Assembly (NCBI GenBank): GCA_002335945.1
Contig: DDDD01000149.1
Location: forward strand, 1-10,694
Length of the DNA stretch: 10,694 bases
Direction of reading: 5' to 3'
From: Porticoccaceae bacterium UBA1989
GTDB lineage: Bacteria; Pseudomonadota; Gammaproteobacteria; Pseudomonadales; Porticoccaceae
Below the pieces are notes generated by a model. That model worked only from the letters and a program-made list of their open reading frames with translations. It did no database searches and had not been told where the DNA came from. The translations under genes were made by a program, and so were the position numbers. Below are positions 1 through 8,700 of the stretch, piece after piece; position 1 is the first letter of the stretch, and every line of letters begins with the position of its first letter.

Positions 1-621
1 GATTCTTATATTCAAGGTGCTGAAGCACTTAGACAGGATGCCATTACCCAGAACAATTTCGCTGTTGCGGACAGCTTCTATCCGGGCGTCAGAATGGCTA
101 TCTCCGATGCCTATATCGTTGAGCTTGTCAGAAATTTTCAGGCTGTTATTGGTAACTTTTTTAAGCTTGATATTCGCACTATAAAATCCGCTGCATCAAG
201 ATACTCTATCGTTACATGTCAGCCCGAAGATCTTAAACCAATGCAGTGCATCCCCCATTTTGATGCACCCTCAAAGGAAAGCTTGGCTGTCATCCATTAT
301 CTTTGTGATGCACCAGACTCAGGGACCGCGTTTTATCACCATGGTGAAACCGGTTATGACTATATCGATAAAGGCCGACTTGGAAAATATGAGCAGAGCA
401 TTGTAAAGCGGTTTCAAGATCCTATGCGCCAGCCCTCTGGTTATATTTGTGGCGGCACTGAGGACTATTCAGAAATAGCATCCTTTGGCGCAGCCTATAA
501 TCGACTGCTAATGTACCGCGGATCGAGCCTGCACTCTGGGATCATTAGACCGAATTATAACTTTGACCCCAGCCCAGAAACTGGGCGGCTCACTATTACC
601 AGCTTTATCGAATTCTCCTAG
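1..621 (+). CDS. DUF6445 family protein, 5' end outside window (partial)
   Basis: The reading frame is open from base 1, so the ATG at 94 is probably internal: codons before it (DSYIQGAEALRQ..., then FYPGVR just before the ATG) read like the N-terminal part of DUF6445 proteins. The C-terminal 206 codons are present and end in TAG at 619-621. The protein has a His-x-Asp pair (H codon 256-258, D codon 262-264, in PHFDAPS), a GTAFYHH segment, a distal His in LHSG (532-534) and a following Arg (586-588, GRLTITSF). This H-x-D...H...R order resembles 2-oxoglutarate/Fe(II) oxygenases, although the family has no established reaction that I know of. DUF6445 genes are often neighbours of TonB-receptor/SapC/halogenase clusters, which fits here. 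It converges on halogenase B with a 17-bp gap, so it has its own promoter outside the window. Family assignment is fairly sure; enzymatic function is inference. Confidence 0.75.
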   Translation, partial: DSYIQGAEALRQDAITQNNFAVADSFYPGVRMAISDAYIVELVRNFQAVIGNFFKLDIRTIKSAASRYSIVTCQPEDLKPMQCIPHFDAPSKESLAVIHYLCDAPDSGTAFYHHGETGYDYIDKGRLGKYEQSIVKRFQDPMRQPSGYICGGTEDYSEIASFGAAYNRLLMYRGSSLHSGIIRPNYNFDPSPETGRLTITSFIEFS

Positions 622-638
622 CTAGTATTAACCTCTCC

Positions 639-2183
639 TTAGCCTCTGCGCACAAGGTTAAGCAGATCACGATTTGTCGGCTGACTGGCCATAAAAATCT
701 CAGTCTTACCCAGATTGTCGCGCATTAATCTGTCTGCCAAGACAGCATCTTTATCCCAACCGCGTAAACGGCTGCTATTGATCTGAGTGGCAAAGCCCAT
801 GCCATAAAGCACGTACTGTACGCTCGCAGCAGAGAATAGCTCAGCCCGATTATTGCTGTCAGACACCCAGGGAACCTGAGCGCGCCACAGTTCTAACGCA
901 TCCTGAAGGCTGTCCGGTATTGACTCGGCCCGAACATGATCTCGCCAATATTCTGAATCTGTGCGCTCGGTCAACACATAATGCAGTTTTAGAAAATCAA
1001 TAATATCGACCCAGTATTTACCAATAATGTCATTAAATCGCTTGGCGACAACCTTCATTGCAGCCCTGTCCTGAGGCAAATTATTACTGATAAATTCCGC
1101 TGATTTTTCAATCAATACCAGGGCACTGGCCTCCAGCGGCTCAACAAATCCCGCCGAGACACCGACAGCAACACAATTTTTATGCCAGAAGCGCGCTCTG
1201 TGGCCAGGTTGAAATGTTATTTTACGGGGACTGTGTTGTTTTTTAGCCAACGCGGGATCTGCCGCAAGATAGCGCTGCAATTCGTCCTCTGCTGTTTCCA
1301 AAGAGACATGCTGGCTGGAGAACACATGGCCAATGCCGCGCCTTGTAGGCAGCGCAATATCCCAGATCCAACCACTGGATTGGGCGGTAGACTTGGTGCA
1401 GGACGCTATTGGTGTGTCTTCACCAGCATGGTCGGCCTGCACGGCAAGGGCTGTATCGTTAAACAGACAGTCTCGCTGTGACACAAAGGGGACCTGATAA
1501 TGTTTGCCGATTAATAGGGCTGAAAAGCCTGTGCAGTCCACAAACAGGTCACCAGAAATATTTTCACCCTTAGTCAAAGACAGGGCGGTGATATCACCAT
1601 TTTCGGCACTGAGCACCTGATCCACATGACCCAGCTGGTAATCCACTCCCAGCTTGTCCACACAGTGGCGCTTTAACAGTTCGACAAATTTGCCTGCATT
1701 AAGGTGGTAACCGTAGTTTAGGCCAAAGGCATATTCTGGCGTCTGGGCTGTTTTAGGAGCAAGCCCCAAATCACAGACCTTACCCTGAGGAGAAACCGCA
1801 TCTGCAAAAGTGCTGTCCGTACTGCGATCCAGCCAGTGGGCTGCCAAATTCACAGAGCCATAGCCTGCGGGAGGCACAAAGGGATGATAGTAAGATTCGC
1901 CCTCCCCCCGCTGCCAATTAATAAATTGGGAACCCTGCTTGAAGCCGACATCGCAGGAACGCAAGAAGTCGACTTCTGATATACCTATCTGCCGGAGAGT
2001 ATCTCTCATGGTGGGCCAGGTTCCCTCACCGACACCAAGATTGGCAACATCGGGGGATTCAAGAAGTATCACCTTGGTGCCTTGCCCAGCGTCATTCTGA
2101 GGATTGTGCCGGGCAGCGATAATGCCAGCCGTCAACCAACCAGCGCTGCCGCCACCTACTATCACTACAGTTTTAGTCATCAT
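639..2183 (-). CDS. Flavin-dependent tryptophan halogenase family protein (halogenase B)
   Basis: Predicted FADH2-dependent halogenase of the Trp_halogenase family, 514 aa, about normal length for PrnA/RebH-like enzymes. Visible features: the N-terminal dinucleotide-binding GGGSAGW (residues 10-16), GVGEGTWP (50-57), Lys82 in GFKQGSQFINW aligning with the catalytic-lysine region of PrnA/RebH, the FVDCTGF flavin-fold motif (214-220), a W-x-W-x-I signature (W272, W274, I276) and GFVEPLEASAL (345-355), whose second Glu (E351) is where the catalytic glutamate of PrnA lies. The Trp signature reads WIWDIALP rather than the canonical WxWxIP, and the second motif reads EPLEASA rather than EPLESTG/S, so this belongs to a different subgroup from its neighbour. 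Two ATGs are adjacent: GAGG lies 5 nt before the second (2180) but only 2 nt before the first, so the true start may be 2180. Last gene of the four-gene minus-strand operon, 21 bp after halogenase A. Substrate unknown; free tryptophan should not be assumed. Confidence 0.9.
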   Translation of the reverse strand: MMTKTVVIVGGGSAGWLTAGIIAARHNPQNDAGQGTKVILLESPDVANLGVGEGTWPTMRDTLRQIGISEVDFLRSCDVGFKQGSQFINWQRGEGESYYHPFVPPAGYGSVNLAAHWLDRSTDSTFADAVSPQGKVCDLGLAPKTAQTPEYAFGLNYGYHLNAGKFVELLKRHCVDKLGVDYQLGHVDQVLSAENGDITALSLTKGENISGDLFVDCTGFSALLIGKHYQVPFVSQRDCLFNDTALAVQADHAGEDTPIASCTKSTAQSSGWIWDIALPTRRGIGHVFSSQHVSLETAEDELQRYLAADPALAKKQHSPRKITFQPGHRARFWHKNCVAVGVSAGFVEPLEASALVLIEKSAEFISNNLPQDRAAMKVVAKRFNDIIGKYWVDIIDFLKLHYVLTERTDSEYWRDHVRAESIPDSLQDALELWRAQVPWVSDSNNRAELFSAASVQYVLYGMGFATQINSSRLRGWDKDAVLADRLMRDNLGKTEIFMASQPTNRDLLNLVRRG

Positions 2184-2204
2184 TGCCTCAATATTTTTAC
2201 AGGA

Positions 2205-3686
2205 TCAATCCGCGCTGGGCGCTTTACAGTAGTGGTCAATAAATTGCTGATGGGTTGGAAGCTTCTCTACCTTTTCATCAATCGAGGCCTTTATTTTGGC
2301 CAACGATTCTTGGAGAACAGTTTTATCCGTCAGCTTGCCAGCGCCATGGAAACCCGCTGGAGCCAGTCCCTGCCCCATCATTACCTGCACCCAGGAATCG
2401 ACTCGGAACAGCGCCACATCATCTGCCCAGACGTAACCATTTTTCTTGAATATCTCAAGGCGATGGGCAAGCGACTCGGGTATATCCATGGTGCGATAGG
2501 CATTCCAAAAGTCGCTGTCGGTGCGATTCGTTTGCTTGTAGTGAAGAATAATAAAGTCTCTTACGGTCTCTATTTCGGTAGTCGATTCTTCGTTGAACCG
2601 GTCTGCCAATGCCTCGCTAGAATCACCAAACGGAAATAGGCGAATGAGACGAATAATGGCTGTCATCACCAGGTGAATACTGGTGGACTCTAAGGGTTCG
2701 ATAAAGCCACTGGCCAGCCCCAGTGCAACACAGTTCTTGTGCCAAGATTTCTGTCTACGCCCGGTGCGATATTTAATAAACCGAGGCTCGGTAATCATTT
2801 CACCTGAAATATTGCTCAGCAGTGTATCTTTGGCCTCGTCATCAGACATAAAACGGCTGCTGTAAACAATGCCATTTCCGACCCTGCTTTGCAGTGGGAT
2901 TTGCCACTGCCATCCTGAGGTATGGGCAATTGCGCGAGTGTAAAGTCGCGGCTCATCAACGGAGGTTGTCTGCACAGCAATGGCTCTGTCTGAGAACAGC
3001 CAGTGGCTCCAGTCTTCGAATTCTACACCGAGCGACTCACCCAGTAATAGGGAACGGAAGCCGGTACAGTCAACAAATAAGTCGCCCTCAATCAGCTCCC
3101 CACTGTCCAACAGTAACGCTTTTATATCGCCCGATTGCGGATCTTTTTGCACGTCCTTAATTAGCCCTTCTACGCGGCGAACCCCTGCTGCCTCACTTTT
3201 CTTGCGCAGGTATTTTGCATAGCGCGTGGCGTCGAGATGAAAGGCAAAATTCAGTCGAGTGTCATCTATTTGCGTGGCAAACTTACCCGCTTTGGCGGCT
3301 TTTAATTCGAGGCAATAATCCTCTAGGCTGCCCCCGAATCCCTGAGCTCGCGCTTCCATCCAGAATTCGTGAAACTCTGCCATCCAAGAGCGCTGACCGA
3401 TTTCTCCGAAGGAGTGGATGTAGCTATCGCCAATCTCCCCCCAGTTATCGAACTCAATACCCAACTTAAATGTAGCCTGGGTTTCACGCATAAATTCTTG
3501 CTCATCAACATTCATGATGCGATGAAAATTACGCATGGGAGGAATCGTCGCTTCGCCTACACCGACAGTTCCTATTTCATCAGACTCGATCAACGTGATA
3601 TCGAGCAAACTGCCCAATCGGGCTGAGAGACTAAAAGCTGCCATCCAGCCGGCTGTTCCACCCCCTGCAATAACCACTTTCATCAT
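2205..3686 (-). CDS. Flavin-dependent tryptophan halogenase family protein (halogenase A)
   Basis: Second flavin-dependent halogenase, 493 aa. Features: GGGTAGW (residues 8-14) for FAD binding, GVGEATIPPM (42-51), Lys74 in FKLGIEFDNW at the catalytic-lysine position, FVDCTGF (204-210), the diagnostic WxWxIP signature intact as W259-Q-W261-Q-I263-P264, and GFIEPLESTSIHL (327-339) with E333 at the position of the PrnA catalytic glutamate. The EPLESTSIHL wording is typical of halogenases encoded beside TonB-dependent receptors; the characterised relative I know of is BrvH from Brevundimonas, reported to halogenate free indole rather than tryptophan. A good ribosome site (CGGAGA, about 8 nt before the first of two ATGs) supports the start at 3686. 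It follows the cupin-like gene by 59 bp and precedes halogenase B by 21 bp. All catalytic positions look intact, so an active enzyme is expected. Natural substrate and halide preference are unknown. Confidence 0.93.
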   Translation of the reverse strand: MMKVVIAGGGTAGWMAAFSLSARLGSLLDITLIESDEIGTVGVGEATIPPMRNFHRIMNVDEQEFMRETQATFKLGIEFDNWGEIGDSYIHSFGEIGQRSWMAEFHEFWMEARAQGFGGSLEDYCLELKAAKAGKFATQIDDTRLNFAFHLDATRYAKYLRKKSEAAGVRRVEGLIKDVQKDPQSGDIKALLLDSGELIEGDLFVDCTGFRSLLLGESLGVEFEDWSHWLFSDRAIAVQTTSVDEPRLYTRAIAHTSGWQWQIPLQSRVGNGIVYSSRFMSDDEAKDTLLSNISGEMITEPRFIKYRTGRRQKSWHKNCVALGLASGFIEPLESTSIHLVMTAIIRLIRLFPFGDSSEALADRFNEESTTEIETVRDFIILHYKQTNRTDSDFWNAYRTMDIPESLAHRLEIFKKNGYVWADDVALFRVDSWVQVMMGQGLAPAGFHGAGKLTDKTVLQESLAKIKASIDEKVEKLPTHQQFIDHYCKAPSAD

Positions 3687-3745
3687 TATTCTATCTCCGC
3701 AAAAATTATTATATGTCTCTCAGAAAGAAACCTGGCTTAGGGTCT

Positions 3746-4780
3746 CTAACGATTTAGTTTGTTTTTAACAAGCGCTCTAAGGCGCCGAACCATGTTGTCA
3801 TCCAGGTCTGCCAACGCGCCCTGTACCGATGGCGGCAGATGCTCGCGCGGTGTTTCCGGCGAGCCAAACACGTAGTAATCAAACACTTCTCGCCAGGCTT
3901 TCTTTTCAGCCTCGGGGCGATCTCTAACACTCATCATGGCGTGCATAACAACATCCATGGGATTGCCCATATAAGCTGGTGCCGTAAGCCACCAAAAATT
4001 AACCATAATATTAAAAGGCGACAACGCCTCAACCTGATGCCACCACATACTGGGGTAGAAAACCGCATCCCCAGGCTCCAAATCAACAACGATTGCCGCA
4101 TCCAATGCCTGACGAACCCGTGGAAATCGTTCGAAGTCAGGATTTTTCAAGTCGACCATGGTTATAACCTGGCCGCCGGGCGTTGGCTCTAGTGGGCCAG
4201 GATATAAATTATGAATCTGCTCAGGGGGAAACAATGTAAATCGACGGGCGCCCAGTACACAGCAGGCTAGATTGCTTGGCACATCATAATGGGCCGCAGC
4301 AATTGACTCCGTGCCTACCCAGACTTTGGACAGTGGCTTGTTATTGGTAAAAATAGGATGCTCAAACGATAGGTCATTTTTCTCCCGAAGGCCGGGAAAG
4401 CAATTGTCCAATGTGAGCGAATTCATGTAGTAATAAGAATGATTAGGATTGTTCTTGTTGTCGCGAATCTCGGCAAAGATTTCACTGAGTTCGCGGTGCT
4501 GACTTTCGTAGTTAAACCCAGAGCAATCGTCGTTATAAAAAAACCGTGCATTCGCTTCAGGAGGCGCAACATAAACACCCACTGGCTTGCCGCTAGAATG
4601 GTTCTGCAATATTTCCATAGCACTGTCTGGCGATACTTTGCCCGCTTGAACTAGCCCCCAACTGGAAACCAAGCCTCGCAAGATCACAGGCTCATTCCCT
4701 TGAATGAGCTCATCAAAGGGAATCTGATCGGGCAAAACGCCCTCTAATATACGAACCTGACTTGCCGGATACGTCATCAT
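3746..4780 (-). CDS. Cupin-like (cupin_8/JmjC-type) protein, putative Fe(II)/2OG oxygenase
   Basis: A 344-aa protein of the cupin_8 family, related to JmjC-type hydroxylases such as FIH. The N-terminal part has EPVILRGLVSSW (residues 30-41), the usual opening of this family. The core shows KVWVGTESIAAAHYDVPSN with H164-x-D166, then GARRFTLFPPEQIHNLYPGP (177-196), and near the end of the barrel LEPGDAVFYPSMWWHQVEAL with H248. H164, D166 and H248 form the expected iron-binding triad, so catalysis is plausible. In the family, members hydroxylate protein or small-molecule substrates with 2-oxoglutarate and oxygen; which applies here is unknown. Starts at ATG-ATG with no strong Shine-Dalgarno, 24 bp after the sapC-like stop. 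Genes of this type sit repeatedly between SapC and halogenase genes at TonB-receptor loci, implying a shared pathway with them. Confidence 0.88.
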   Translation of the reverse strand: MMTYPASQVRILEGVLPDQIPFDELIQGNEPVILRGLVSSWGLVQAGKVSPDSAMEILQNHSSGKPVGVYVAPPEANARFFYNDDCSGFNYESQHRELSEIFAEIRDNKNNPNHSYYYMNSLTLDNCFPGLREKNDLSFEHPIFTNNKPLSKVWVGTESIAAAHYDVPSNLACCVLGARRFTLFPPEQIHNLYPGPLEPTPGGQVITMVDLKNPDFERFPRVRQALDAAIVVDLEPGDAVFYPSMWWHQVEALSPFNIMVNFWWLTAPAYMGNPMDVVMHAMMSVRDRPEAEKKAWREVFDYYVFGSPETPREHLPPSVQGALADLDDNMVRRLRALVKNKLNR

Positions 4781-4804
4781 TAAAACAGTTGTTGTGGAAT
4801 GTTG

Positions 4805-5536
4805 CTAAGCAATTGCCATTCTCTTGTTTTTCAATTCAATCAGTTTATTAAAGTTACCTAGGGATACGAGGGCACAAAAAACAACGCTTAATATTCCCAT
4901 CCTGTTGAGCTTCTCTAAACTTTCACCGTCCAACTGAGCCAACTTGTCTTTGTTAATGGTGTAGTAGTCAGCCAAATTAACATTAGCAATATTGCTCAGA
5001 GAGATCTGTATATTTACGGGTTCAAACAGCCCCATGGATTCAAGTGTTGAAAAAATCTCCTCATCGAGGGCAGCACCCTGATGAATCACCTGAAGGGTTT
5101 GCATTACGCTCTCTAGGTAAGGCGTGTCTCCGCCATAGGCGAGAAATAAAGGCTGGCCATTTTTGGCACCCACTCTTGGGTTACCCATATCAATATGGAT
5201 AACCGGGTCTTTAACCGTTTTTCCGTCGACTTCTCGGTCTTGAAAGCCGATCAGAAATGGCCCGCGGGCCAGTATGGCCGGCACATAATTACCCTGCCAA
5301 CCATCATCGCCTAAAAACAGATTTTCGTCTTTACTAAGGCCCAAAATTGCGTGAGCCTGAAACGTTTCCGTTTTAGGATCTTTATAAAATAGTATTGGAT
5401 ATTCTTTTTGAAGATCACCAAATTCTGTAGAAAAGGCTAACACTCGGTTCACACTGTCGCCATATTCAGCTCTGTGGCTGGGGTCAACGTTTACGTCTTT
5501 GTGTTCCACATTATTCAAGAGTACAGCGTTACTCAT
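4805..5536 (-). CDS. SapC family protein
   Basis: A 243-aa protein recognised as SapC family by its length and the pattern of an N-terminal YPILFYKD (47-54), then a GDDGWQGNYVPAILARGPFLIGFQD segment, a central LFLAYGGDTPYLESVMQTL segment and a C-terminal helix-rich LNRMGILSVVFCALVSLGNFNKLIELKNK. No signal peptide is evident, so a cytoplasmic location is likely. The family name comes from a Campylobacter fetus surface-layer locus, but most members, like this one, lie beside TonB-dependent receptors and have no proven activity; the name should not be read as an S-layer function. It is the first gene of the minus-strand operon (sapC, cupin, halogenase A, halogenase B) and has only a weak ribosome site (GGA about 7-9 nt before ATG). 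It lies 193 bp downstream of the receptor gene, beyond two hairpins. Confidence 0.88.
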   Translation of the reverse strand: MSNAVLLNNVEHKDVNVDPSHRAEYGDSVNRVLAFSTEFGDLQKEYPILFYKDPKTETFQAHAILGLSKDENLFLGDDGWQGNYVPAILARGPFLIGFQDREVDGKTVKDPVIHIDMGNPRVGAKNGQPLFLAYGGDTPYLESVMQTLQVIHQGAALDEEIFSTLESMGLFEPVNIQISLSNIANVNLADYYTINKDKLAQLDGESLEKLNRMGILSVVFCALVSLGNFNKLIELKNKRMAIA

Positions 5537-5560
5537 ACAATCATCCAGTCATTTAGCGTC

Positions 5561-5584
5561 AGCGGAATTTTAGTCTGTTCCGCT
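5561..5584. promoter_or_regulatory. Perfect 7-bp inverted repeat upstream of sapC, possible operator
   Basis: AGCGGAA (5561-5567) and its exact complement TTCCGCT (5578-5584) are separated by 10 bp. The centre-to-centre spacing is about 17 bp, roughly one and a half helical turns. It lies 25 bp before the sapC-like start codon and just after the T-rich end of the terminator-like hairpin. It could be a binding site for a dimeric regulator of the operon, or a small hairpin in the leader. The arms are seen directly; the function is inference. Confidence 0.35.
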
Positions 5585-5586
5585 AG

Positions 5587-5633
5587 TGTAATATAAAATA
5601 AGGCCTCCGGTAAAAACTACATGGAGGCCTTAT
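5587..5633 (-). terminator. Intrinsic terminator-like hairpin between receptor and sapC genes
   Basis: An 11-bp perfect stem (5598-5608 with 5623-5633, ATAAGGCCTCC/GGAGGCCTTAT) with a 14-nt loop. Read on the minus strand the stem is followed directly by a T-rich run (TTTATATTA, 5589-5597), as expected for a Rho-independent terminator of the receptor transcript. On the plus strand no T tract follows, so it acts on minus-strand transcription. It suggests that the sapC operon is only partly, or not at all, transcribed by read-through from the receptor gene. Confidence 0.65.
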
Positions 5634-5685
5634 CGGAACTACTATATAAACTTATTCTTTGCATCATTCTTTATGCTAGCTGTGC

Positions 5686-5715
5686 CCTCTCTGGCAGCAA
5701 AAGCTCCCAGAGAGG
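5686..5715 (-). other. Stable hairpin just after the receptor stop codon, without T tract
   Basis: A 9-bp perfect stem (5686-5694 with 5707-5715, CCTCTCTGG/CCAGAGAGG) whose loop can pair further as AGC-TTTT-GCT after a single G-G mismatch, giving a long compact hairpin. It starts 14 bp after the receptor stop codon and lacks a following T run, so it is more likely an mRNA 3'-stabilising or processing structure than a terminator. The terminator-like hairpin follows about 50 bp further on. Confidence 0.5.
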
Positions 5716-5729
5716 ACAGGTTAACCATC

Positions 5730-8700
5730 TTAGAATGTATATCGTGCAGAGAACACATAGCGTGGATCAAGTTCCTGTACAAAGAATGCAGCAGTTTCAG
5801 TACGACCGTACTTACGCTGTCCTTCGCCAGTGAGATTGATTGCATCCATCGACAGAACAACACCAGAGTTGAACTCGTAGCTTACATTCAAATCCAACTG
5901 TTCAACAGAATCAACGTACTCTGGGTTACGAGTACCACCTGCCGCACGGTTAACCTGGTTCAAGAAATTGTCACGCCAGTTGTAAGCCAAACGAGCAGAT
6001 AGACCATCTTTCTCGTAAATTCCCACAAGGTTGAGACTATCACTTAGGCCAGGAAGTGCAAACTGGTCTTCAGTAGGATCGGATCCATTATCGTAGCCAA
6101 TATCGCCTTCTACAGTAGTGTAGTTAAACAGATAACCGAAGCCTGTATCACCAAAGAAATGCTGCGATGCAACTTCAAAACCGTAGATTTCTGCATCCTG
6201 CGAGTTGGTTGGGCTCTTCACCGCGAATTCTACTAACGGATCTGTTGCTACAGCGGTTACGTCGTACTCACTAAAGATAGATTCATGGAACGCCTGTTCA
6301 GATACCGCTGCTCCCTGAGCTGCCTGATAAGCTGCAGCGCCAGTTGTTTCAGTGAAGTCTGACATATTTTGCAGAATCGCAGTCATAGAGAAAAGCGTAT
6401 CTTCACTTTCCGCCACACCGATAGAAGCCAGCTGAGTAACGGCTGCAGCTAAGAAGGTGCTGTTAGATGCTGTCGCGTCTCTCAGGCCAAATAACGATTG
6501 ATCGGCCTGCTGGATACCAACAAAGTTAGATACATTTTTCTGGAAGTAACCGATTGAGAAGTAATTAGCTTCGCCATAGTAATATTCAACCGACAAGTCG
6601 AAGTTGCTTGATTCCAATGGATCCAATCGCGCATTACCCTTGGTAGCCGAAGGTTGGTCACCTAGGTGGGTTATGCGAGGCGGAGTTCCTACTGAGGTAG
6701 CAGTGTACATATCGTTATACCCTGGGCGAGCAAGAGTCTTACTAAACGACGCACGAGCCTTCCAGTTGTCAGTAATATCGACAGATATGTCCAAGCTTGG
6801 CAACAGTGAACTGTAAGTGTAGTCATCCTGAATACTGTCTACACCAGAACCAAGTGTGAAGGCGAAGTCATTATTTGACTCCCAAACCAAAGCGCTAGGA
6901 ATTGATTGCTGCGACGTAGACGTCACTTCAGTTTCTTCCCAACGGAGACCTGTAACTACGTTGACGGCTAATCCACCCAGCTCGCCATCCATCTTAACCT
7001 GACCATAAATAGAGACGGTATCTTCTTCAACCTGATTATCAGCAGTGCTATTAATAGGCATGTTGTTTGGATCGAGACCATAAATTGGTGCCATCGCGTT
7101 TAGCAATGTCAGCGGATCACCCTGCCATGAGACAGAACCCAAGGCAATCGGTGCGGTCTCTCCAGCAGGCTGAGAAACACCAGCAACGCCAGATCCTTTA
7201 TAGTCAAACTTATCGAGAGTGCTAACCTGAGTAATAAGACCTTCTGGGATATCACCAGGAACATCAACACCCCAACCACCCAGTCCACTAGAACCGGATG
7301 TGCGAGTCTGTCGCATGTCGGCACTCATAAAGCCCAGACCAAAGTCGACTTCAATGCTATCAGAAGCAGCAAAAGTTCCATCAAAAGAGAACTGATCAAG
7401 CTTGGCCACCTGGCCAGATTTTGCAAACTGAGTAACCTGAGATCCAACATCAGCTAGATCGAAAATGCCATTTGTTGTACCACTCGTTTTAGTGTCATCA
7501 ACAGAAACAATACCCTGAGGTATTTCTTGACCAAAATCGACTGCCTGCCAACCTGCCGTAGCACCTGCAACGTTCATACGAAGTACGTTGTTGCCTTGAG
7601 GACCATTTCCGCCACTTTCAGCTTCTGAAGAGGCAAGATCAAAGCGCAGGTTCAGCTTGTCGCTTACATTCCAATCCAAGTTCAAACCGATTGAGTCTAG
7701 AGTGTCCTTAGTGCCCATCGCGAGATTCTGGAAGAAGAAATCCTTACCACCAGAAACGTCTTCTGCAAATATTACGGGAGCAGCAACAACTGCATTACCG
7801 TCATACTCAACATAATCAACAGTGCCGTTAAACCATACGCCATCAATCAAAGAAGTAGAATCTTGAATGTTTTCTGCATAGGCAACATCAGCTGTAAACG
7901 TCATTTCATCGTTAGGAGCAAACTGAACAGTTAGCAAGCCATTGGTACGCTCTCGCTTGTCTTCGTTGAATCCTACACCGAGGTTAGTAGGTCGATATAC
8001 TAACTGACCGTCGTTGGGGGCATTGACGATAGTAGCGCCATCAACAATACCTAAGTTCTTTAAGTTGTCTGCGTTAGTGCTATCCCAGGTACGTAAGTTG
8101 AAGTCTTCAACACTCGCATGACGGCTACCAGAGTCACGCTCTTGGAAACTACCAAATACAGAAACACCCAAAGTAGCGCTGTCATTAGTCCAGCTGTATA
8201 AACCGCTTACTTCTGGAGTGATGTCGTCGCCGCTAGAATCATTTACGGCTTTAACACCAAGACTGACCTGAGTTCCCTCTGATTCTAGAGGTCTGATGGT
8301 TTCAACATTAATTGTTGCACCTACACCACCGGTTGCTACAGATGAACGGCCTGTTTTATAGACCTGTAGGCCACGAACACCCTCAGATGCCAGGTTTGAG
8401 AAGTCAAACGAACGGCTGCTTCCTGAAGAACCTTGATCCAACGGGTTACCCGTAATAGTACCAACGTTAGCTGAAGGCATTTGACGCCCGTTGAGTGTTA
8501 CCAGGTTAAAGCCACCGCCGAAACCACGGACAGTTACTTCAGAACCTTCGCCGTTTACACGGTTGATCGATACACCGGAAATACGCTGCAGCGATTCTGC
8601 CAGGTTAGTGTCTGGGAATTTACCCATATCTTCCGCAGAAATTGCATCAACAACACCAGAGGCATCGCGCTTTGTGTCCATTGCTCTCTCAAGACTACCG

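Noticed and set aside
628..661. Inverted repeat TTAACCT...AGGTTAA between the convergent DUF6445 and halogenase B genes
   Set aside because: The arms are only 7 bp and AT-rich with a 20-nt loop, they overlap the end of halogenase B, and no T tract follows, so it is a poor terminator and near chance level.
1182..1481. 99-codon plus-strand frame inside halogenase B
   Set aside because: It is antisense to a conserved halogenase coding region and its translation has no recognisable domain.
2082..2639. 185-codon plus-strand frame spanning the junction of the two halogenases
   Set aside because: It is antisense to the ends of both halogenase genes, and its translation looks like a reverse-strand shadow without family features.
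5621..5833. 70-codon plus-strand frame with a hydrophobic start after the receptor gene
   Set aside because: It begins inside the terminator-like hairpin and runs antisense into the receptor C-terminus; no ribosome site is present.
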